A stretch of 64,000 bases of DNA from Paractinoplanes durhamensis. GTDB lineage: Bacteria > Actinomycetota > Actinomycetes > Mycobacteriales > Micromonosporaceae. A program made the translations under genes and the position numbers. Every line of letters begins with the position of its first letter. The first letter of the stretch is position 1. Positions 60,098-64,000 of the stretch are shown piece after piece. The notes below the pieces were generated by a model. It was not told the origin of the DNA. It worked only from the letters and a program-made list of their open reading frames with translations, and made no database searches. The stretch lies in NCBI RefSeq assembly GCF_016862175.1, contig NZ_BOML01000002.1:1-64000 (forward strand), read 5' to 3'.

Positions 60098-60915
60098 GCC
60101 CCACCGGCCGCGTCCAGCTCCACCAGCAGATCGTGCAGGGGCGTAAACACCGCTGACGGCGCCGCTACGACCATGTCGAGGCCGGGTGGGGCCCCGGCCA
60201 GGCCGGCGACGATCGCGCCCGCCTCGGCCGCGATCAGGCCGCCGGCCGCATGGTCCCACGGGTTGAGGCCCTTCTCGAAGTACGCGTCGAGCAAACCCTC
60301 GCCGACCGCGCACAGATCCAGCGCCGCCGCGCCGAACCGGCGGATGTCACGCACCTGGGTGATCAGCTGGGCGAGCACCGCCCCCTGATGGGCGCGCCGC
60401 TTCGCGTCGTAGCCGAACCCGGTGCCGACCAGCGACTGGGCCAGCTCGGTGCGCTCGGAGCAGCGCAGCCGCCGACCGTCGCGCCAGGCGCCACCGCCCA
60501 GAGTGGCGGTCCACTCGTCGCCGGTCGCCGCGTTGATCACCACGCCGGCCCGCACCACCCCGTCCACCTCGGCCGCCAGCGAGACCGCGTACTGCGGAAG
60601 GCCGTAGAGATAGTTCACGGTTCCATCGATCGGGTCGAGGATCCACCGCACCGCGCCCGGCCCCGGCGCGGCCGCCTCCCCGTACTCCTCGCCGAGCACC
60701 GTGTCACCCGGGCGCGCCGAACGCAGGGAGTCGATCACTTGACGTTCCACCGCCCGATCCGCGGCGGTCACCACGTCGGTGGTGGTGCTCTTGGTCTGGA
60801 CGTCGGTGATGGCCTCGGCGCGCATCCGGCGCGCGGTTTCGGCGGCCGCCCTGGCGATCGGCAACGCGATCGCCAGCAACGCATCAGGAGTTGATATCGC
60901 TCTTGTCTCGCTCAC
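60094..60915 (-). CDS. suhB: Inositol-1-monophosphatase family protein
   Basis: 273 residues from the GTG at 60915. Mg-dependent phosphatase fold: metal motif [20 protein letters not shown], signature [17 protein letters not shown], and second signature [19 protein letters not shown]. Hydrolyses inositol or related sugar phosphates, which feeds phosphatidylinositol and mycothiol synthesis in Actinobacteria. It overlaps the LytR_C gene tail by 4 bp and is divergent from sigA, the mycobacterial suhB arrangement. Confidence 0.93.
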   Translation of the reverse strand: MSETRAISTPDALLAIALPIARAAAETARRMRAEAITDVQTKSTTTDVVTAADRAVERQVIDSLRSARPGDTVLGEEYGEAAAPGPGAVRWILDPIDGTVNYLYGLPQYAVSLAAEVDGVVRAGVVINAATGDEWTATLGGGAWRDGRRLRCSERTELAQSLVGTGFGYDAKRRAHQGAVLAQLITQVRDIRRFGAAALDLCAVGEGLLDAYFEKGLNPWDHAAGGLIAAEAGAIVAGLAGAPPGLDMVVAAPSAVFTPLHDLLVELDAAGGA

Positions 60916-61254
60916 GTCTCTGCCCTTTCCGCCGATACCGGTGAGAGTTGCTCGCACGGCGGTGACCAACACGGACAACCTTCGCATATCCGCAACTTGA
61001 AGCGGGTCGCGAACCGGGCTCATCATCTCGCCGGGGGTTTCCGTCGAGGTCGGCGACCCCCTTGCGGCGTGCTGCGGCGGGAGGATCTCACTGGACGGCG
61101 CTACAATTCATCCCTGCCCACGACTACGCGAACATCAGCTGCTCCGATCGTCCGCGTTCCGGGGGTCCCCACACCAACACCGGCCAGCCTCTTCGCCGTG
61201 CGCTGTGCTGGGCTCATCGCCGTGCACAACCTCATCGCCTCCGGAAGGTCATTC
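60916..61254. other. suhB-sigA divergent promoter region
   Basis: 339 bp between divergent suhB and sigA. TACAAT at 61102-61107 is the best -10 for sigA; no clear -35 lies 17 bp upstream. Open frames extend through but lack ribosome binding sites. An in-frame extension upstream of the sigA GTG exists and is judged non-coding. Confidence 0.5.
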
Positions 61255-62820
61255 GTGACAGAAGCCCACCAGAACGGTGCCGACGTTCGTTCTCTCACCG
61301 AGGCCCTGATCGCCCATGCGCAGGGCGCGGGCGGGCAGCTCACGTCGGCTGAGGTCGCTCGCACGCTCGAGTCCGCCGAGGTGAATCCGGCTCAGGCCAA
61401 GAAGATCCTGCGCGGGCTCGTCGATGCCGGCGTCACCGTTGTCGTCGACGGGTCGGTGAGCACTCGCCGGCCCAAGGTCGCCGCCGCTCGTGCCGCTACC
61501 CCGGCCTCGAAGGCCACCACTGCCAAGGCCGCTCCGGCAAAGGCGGCGCCGCCCAAGCAGGCCGCCGGCGTGCCCGCGGCCGACGCGGCCGGGTCGCCCG
61601 CCAAGGCTGCCCCGGTGAAGAAGTCGGCTCCGGCCAAGAAGGCCGCGGTCGCCAAGACCGCTGCCGGCCCCGTCAAGAAGGCCGTTCCCGGCAAGCCCGG
61701 CGAGGAGGGCCCGGAGGACGGCGAGATCGATCCCGAGGAACTCGCCGCCGAGATCGAGGATGTCGTCGTCGAGGAGCCGGCCGCGATGGTGGCGGCCGCC
61801 GCCACCGACGCGGCGAGTTCCGCGACCGACGGCGACTTCGAGTGGGACGACGAGGAGTCGGAGGCGCTCAAGCAGGCCCGGCGTGACGCCGAGCTGACCG
61901 CCTCGGCCGACTCGGTCCGCGCCTATCTCAAGCAGATCGGCAAGGTTCCGCTGCTCAACGCGGAGCAGGAGGTCGAGCTGGCCAAGCGCATCGAGGCCGG
62001 GCTCTACGCTGCCGAGCGGCTGCGCGCCTGTGACGAGGGCGAGGAGAAGCTCGAGCGGACGATGGAGCGCGATCTGCGCTGGATCGGCCGTGACGGCGAG
62101 CGGGCGAAGAACCACCTGCTCGAGGCCAACCTGCGACTGGTGGTGTCGCTCGCCAAGCGCTACACCGGCCGCGGCATGGCCTTCCTCGACCTGATCCAGG
62201 AAGGCAACCTGGGCCTGATCCGGGCGGTCGAGAAGTTCGACTACACCAAGGGCTACAAGTTCTCGACGTATGCGACCTGGTGGATCCGGCAGGCGATCAC
62301 CCGGGCGATGGCCGACCAGGCCCGCACGATCCGCATACCGGTGCACATGGTCGAGGTCATCAACAAGCTCGGCCGCATACAGCGTGAGCTGCTCCAGGAC
62401 CTGGGCCGCGAGCCCACGCCGGAAGAGCTTGCCAAGGAAATGGACATCACTCCGGAGAAGGTTCTGGAGATCCAGCAGTACGCCCGGGAGCCGATCTCGC
62501 TCGACCAGACGATCGGCGACGAGGGCGACAGCCAGCTGGGCGACTTCATCGAGGACTCCGAGGCGGTCGTCGCCGTCGACGCGGTTTCCTTCTCGCTCCT
62601 GCAGGATCAGCTGCAGCAGGTGCTGCAGACGCTCTCCGAGCGTGAGGCCGGCGTGGTCCGGCTGCGCTTCGGCCTGACCGACGGCCAGCCCCGCACGCTG
62701 GACGAGATCGGCCAGGTCTACGGGGTCACCCGGGAGAGGATCCGGCAGATCGAGTCGAAGACAATGTCGAAATTGCGACACCCGTCGCGGTCGCAGGTCC
62801 TCAGGGATTACCTGGACTAG
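61255..62820 (+). CDS. sigA: Principal RNA polymerase sigma factor (SigA/HrdB)
   Basis: 521 residues from the GTG at 61255 with GGAAGG 7 nt upstream. Residues ~80-215 form a Lys/Ala/Pro-rich then acidic region 1.1-type extension ([33 protein letters not shown]). Then region 1.2 [20 protein letters not shown], regions 2.1-2.4 ([59 protein letters not shown]), region 3 and region 4 helix-turn-helix [20 protein letters not shown]. It directs housekeeping transcription. Essential gene expected; long basic/Ala-rich N-terminus is typical of Actinobacteria. Confidence 0.96.
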   Translation: MTEAHQNGADVRSLTEALIAHAQGAGGQLTSAEVARTLESAEVNPAQAKKILRGLVDAGVTVVVDGSVSTRRPKVAAARAATPASKATTAKAAPAKAAPPKQAAGVPAADAAGSPAKAAPVKKSAPAKKAAVAKTAAGPVKKAVPGKPGEEGPEDGEIDPEELAAEIEDVVVEEPAAMVAAAATDAASSATDGDFEWDDEESEALKQARRDAELTASADSVRAYLKQIGKVPLLNAEQEVELAKRIEAGLYAAERLRACDEGEEKLERTMERDLRWIGRDGERAKNHLLEANLRLVVSLAKRYTGRGMAFLDLIQEGNLGLIRAVEKFDYTKGYKFSTYATWWIRQAITRAMADQARTIRIPVHMVEVINKLGRIQRELLQDLGREPTPEELAKEMDITPEKVLEIQQYAREPISLDQTIGDEGDSQLGDFIEDSEAVVAVDAVSFSLLQDQLQQVLQTLSEREAGVVRLRFGLTDGQPRTLDEIGQVYGVTRERIRQIESKTMSKLRHPSRSQVLRDYLD

Positions 62821-62832
62821 GTCGTTCAGTCA

Positions 62833-62893
62833 ACACAACGTGTCTGTTTGGTCACCACCTGTACATCGTCGGGTGGTGATCAGACCGTTGTGT
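62833..62893 (+). terminator. Three-step long hairpin after sigA
   Basis: ACACAACG (62833) pairs CGTTGTGT (62886-62893), TCTG (62843) pairs CAGA (62881), and TCACCACC (62852) pairs GGTGGTGA (62872-62879), a 20-bp stem with internal loops and a 12-nt apex. It starts 13 nt after the sigA stop. It may end sigA transcription or stabilise its 3' end. Confidence 0.65.
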
Positions 62894-63062
62894 AGAAGTG
62901 ATCGTTGACGTGGCACCCTTGGATCACGGCACACTAGCCGGAACACGTGTGATCCCGGTCCCCCCGGGGAACCGTGGGAAGGCTGCAACGGTGCAGGGTG
63001 TTGCACGATGTGAGCAGTAGCCGAGGAACATGTTCATCGGTGACGAACAGAGGAGGAAGGCG

Positions 63063-63302
63063 ATGACCCCGACCCTCACGCCGCCGGCGGGAAGTCTGGC
63101 CGGCACAGCAGCCGATGAACGGTGCGACCGCTGCAATGCAGCCGGAAAGCTCCGTTTGACCCTGGCTGGTGGAAGTGAGCTGGTGTTCTGCGGACACCAC
63201 GCCAACCGATACGCCGAAGACCTGGTGAAGATCGCAGTGCAGTACACGGCGGATCCGGAGTTCACGTGGCGCGGCGCGGACATGATGTCTAACTCCAACT
63301 AG
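63063..63302 (+). CDS. Small zinc-binding protein (DUF7455-like)
   Basis: 79 residues from the ATG at 63063, which follows GAGGAGGAAG; an ATG at 63030 would lie upstream of this strong binding site. Zinc ligands ERCDRCNAAGKLRL and LVFCGHHANRYAEDL, then an acidic-aromatic tail. Family is conserved after sigA in Actinobacteria and uncharacterised. Possibly an RNA-polymerase- or ribosome-associated factor; not shown. Confidence 0.85.
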   Translation: MTPTLTPPAGSLAGTAADERCDRCNAAGKLRLTLAGGSELVFCGHHANRYAEDLVKIAVQYTADPEFTWRGADMMSNSN

Positions 63303-63324
63303 ATCCCCCGAAGTAGACGTAGTG

Positions 63325-63355
63325 AGAGGGGCGCCCGGGTGTGGGGCGCCCCTCT
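63325..63355 (+). terminator. Intrinsic terminator after the small zinc protein
   Basis: Perfect 12-bp stem AGAGGGGCGCCC / GGGCGCCCCTCT with a 7-nt loop, directly followed by TCTTC, a short T-rich tail. 22 nt after the stop codon; one of the clearest terminators in the window. Confidence 0.9.
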
Positions 63356-63358
63356 TCT

Positions 63359-63601
63359 TCATGTCTCCGATCCCCAGAGGCTCTCGACGCTCACCCCGAG
63401 CACCCGGGCGATCCTGACGGCCAGGTAGACCGAGGGCGCGTAGTCGCCGGTCTCCATCGCGATGATGGTCTGCCTGCTCACCGCCACCGCGGCGGACAGT
63501 CCCGCCTGGGTCAGGCCGGCCTCCTTGCGCGCGGCCCGGATGCGGGTGCCCGCCGCCCCGTCGGTCTCCGCGGCCCGCACCGGGCCGGACGGAGGCGCCA
63601 T
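63359..63601 (-). CDS. XRE-family helix-turn-helix regulator
   Basis: 80 residues. Cro/C1-type HTH: IRAARKEAGLTQAGLSAAVA, VSRQTIIAMETGDYAPSVYL, VRIARVLGVSVESLWG. This is the short YozG-like class usually made together with a small membrane protein. ATG overlaps the upstream gene's stop (TGATG). The palindrome at 63869-63892 could be its operator. Confidence 0.9.
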   Translation of the reverse strand: MAPPSGPVRAAETDGAAGTRIRAARKEAGLTQAGLSAAVAVSRQTIIAMETGDYAPSVYLAVRIARVLGVSVESLWGSET

Positions 63602-63858
63602 CAGTCCTCGTCCCCGGCGAGCGCCTCGAGCCGGTTCCGGCGCCGGATCTTCAGGCTCGTGGCCCCGATCGAGAGCGCCGCGGGCTTGCCGAGCGGCCAC
63701 ACCATGACCGCCGCGGACCACGGGATGAGGATCGACTGCAGCGACGCGGCGGTCGCGATCCCCTCATACCACCGGAGGCGCTCCCGCTCGTCGCCGTACA
63801 GGTCGCCGTCGAGATCCAGGTTCCACCGCACCACGCGATCGAGCACGTTCGTCGTCAT
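63601..63858 (-). CDS. Small hypothetical membrane-associated protein, partner of XRE gene
   Basis: 85 residues. N-terminal acidic-amphipathic segment (RWNLDLDGDLYGDERERLRW), one or two hydrophobic helices (ATAASLQSILIPWSAAVMVW and PLGKPAALSIGAT), then a basic then acidic tail (KIRRRNRLEAL, AGDED). Cotranscribed with the XRE gene (1-nt overlap). Such pairs are common; function unknown. Confidence 0.7.
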   Translation of the reverse strand: MTTNVLDRVVRWNLDLDGDLYGDERERLRWYEGIATAASLQSILIPWSAAVMVWPLGKPAALSIGATSLKIRRRNRLEALAGDED

Positions 63859-63868
63859 GCGTCCATCC

Positions 63869-63892
63869 TGACGTCAAGAACTCTTGACGTCA
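63869..63892. promoter_or_regulatory. 24-bp palindrome upstream of the XRE operon
   Basis: TGACGTCAAG, 4 nt, CTTGACGTCA: perfect 10-bp arms, 11 bp upstream of the ATG at 63858. Each arm contains the smaller palindrome TGACGTCA, repeated at 16-bp spacing. On the minus strand TTGACG lies at a -35 position, so an XRE dimer bound here would block RNA polymerase. Likely autoregulatory operator. Confidence 0.7.
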
Positions 63893-63917
63893 AGTGGACT
63901 TAACATGGCGGGTGGAA

Positions 63918-64000
63918 TCAGAGGGTCTGGATGGTGGCGATCCGCTCCTCCAGCTGCTCGATCGTGGCCTGGGCACTGGGCGGCCCGCCGCAGAGCCGGC
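63918..64000 (-). CDS. C-terminus of an unidentified protein (runs off window)
   Basis: Only the last 27 residues are visible, ending CGGPPSAQATIEQLEERIAT then IQTL and a TGA at 63920-63918. A final charged helix of this type occurs at the end of MerR-family regulators, but the visible part is too short to say. Confidence 0.4.
   Translation of the reverse strand, partial: RLCGGPPSAQATIEQLEERIATIQTL

Noticed and set aside
60997..61254. 86-residue N-terminal extension of SigA
   Set aside because: The frame is open but its sequence is unlike sigma factors, it runs through the probable promoter (TACAAT at 61102), and the GTG at 61255 has a good binding site.

Overview
This is a GC-rich chromosomal window from an actinobacterium. 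GC-biased third codon positions, many GTG starts, ATGA/GTGA gene overlaps, the coproporphyrin-type haem genes (hemE, hemY-type oxidase, hemQ), DUF3000, DUF3093, DUF3159, DUF3710 and DUF4193 genes, and a HrdB/SigA-type sigma factor all support this. The right two thirds keeps the gene order I remember for Mycobacterium tuberculosis Rv2674-Rv2703: msrB, haem genes, DUF3000, RNase D, dxs, rRNA/tRNA methyltransferase, APC permease, two TrkA proteins, DUF3159, OB-fold, DUF3710, dut, DUF3093, DUF4193, LytR_C protein, suhB, sigA. Extra genes are inserted in it. My inference is Micromonosporaceae, possibly Actinoplanes; no rRNA gene is present to confirm this.

Layout. 1-9 kb: the 3' part of a bioD with a long low-complexity N-terminus, a PHP phosphatase, a PepSY/propeller-like protein, a two-component system, DUF1697, a GAF protein, a diacylglycerol-kinase-like enzyme and a very short P450-like protein ending in pentapeptide repeats. 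9-16 kb: a small membrane protein, an MBL hydrolase, a LURP-one/scramblase-like protein, dGTPase, thioesterase, and a possible DNA-binding protein followed by a coupled HipA-like kinase/DUF3037 pair. 15-25 kb: a transglutaminase/MerR operon divergent from ligC, a secreted tripeptidyl-peptidase-like hydrolase, a K+ channel, a GNAT, a LigD-type polymerase, an LPxTG surface protein, msrB, folA and thyA. 25-36 kb: a CBM48 protein, ElaA-like GNAT, the hemQ-hemY-hemE operon, DUF3000, an HtrA-like protease, RNase D and the fadA-fadB beta-oxidation pair. 36-46 kb: two membrane proteins with low-complexity regions (one DUF2637), a second two-component system, three paralogous membrane-anchored PQQ-type propeller proteins, and dxs. 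46-56 kb: folD under a ZTP (pfl) riboswitch, a DNA glycosylase, a PadR/ABC exporter operon, a TrmA-family methyltransferase, an APC/KimA-like permease and two TrkA proteins. 56-64 kb: the dut-sigA block, a small zinc-ribbon protein, and an XRE regulator operon with a palindromic operator.

The least expected signals are these: (i) three distant sites share one MerR-type promoter geometry (TTTACC/TTGAGT, 19-bp spacer, CAGACT/CAAACT, 7 nt, ATG), and one of them drives an otherwise unannotated short unit that ends in a hairpin; (ii) a putative DNA-binding gene with 8-bp-phased TGTAA repeats in its leader lies just upstream of a HipA-like kinase/DUF3037 pair; (iii) a miniature P450 without a recognisable ExxR motif ends in a minisatellite-encoded pentapeptide repeat; (iv) three tandem propeller proteins share two cysteine-pair signatures. 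I saw no prophage, IS element, CRISPR array, tRNA or rRNA.
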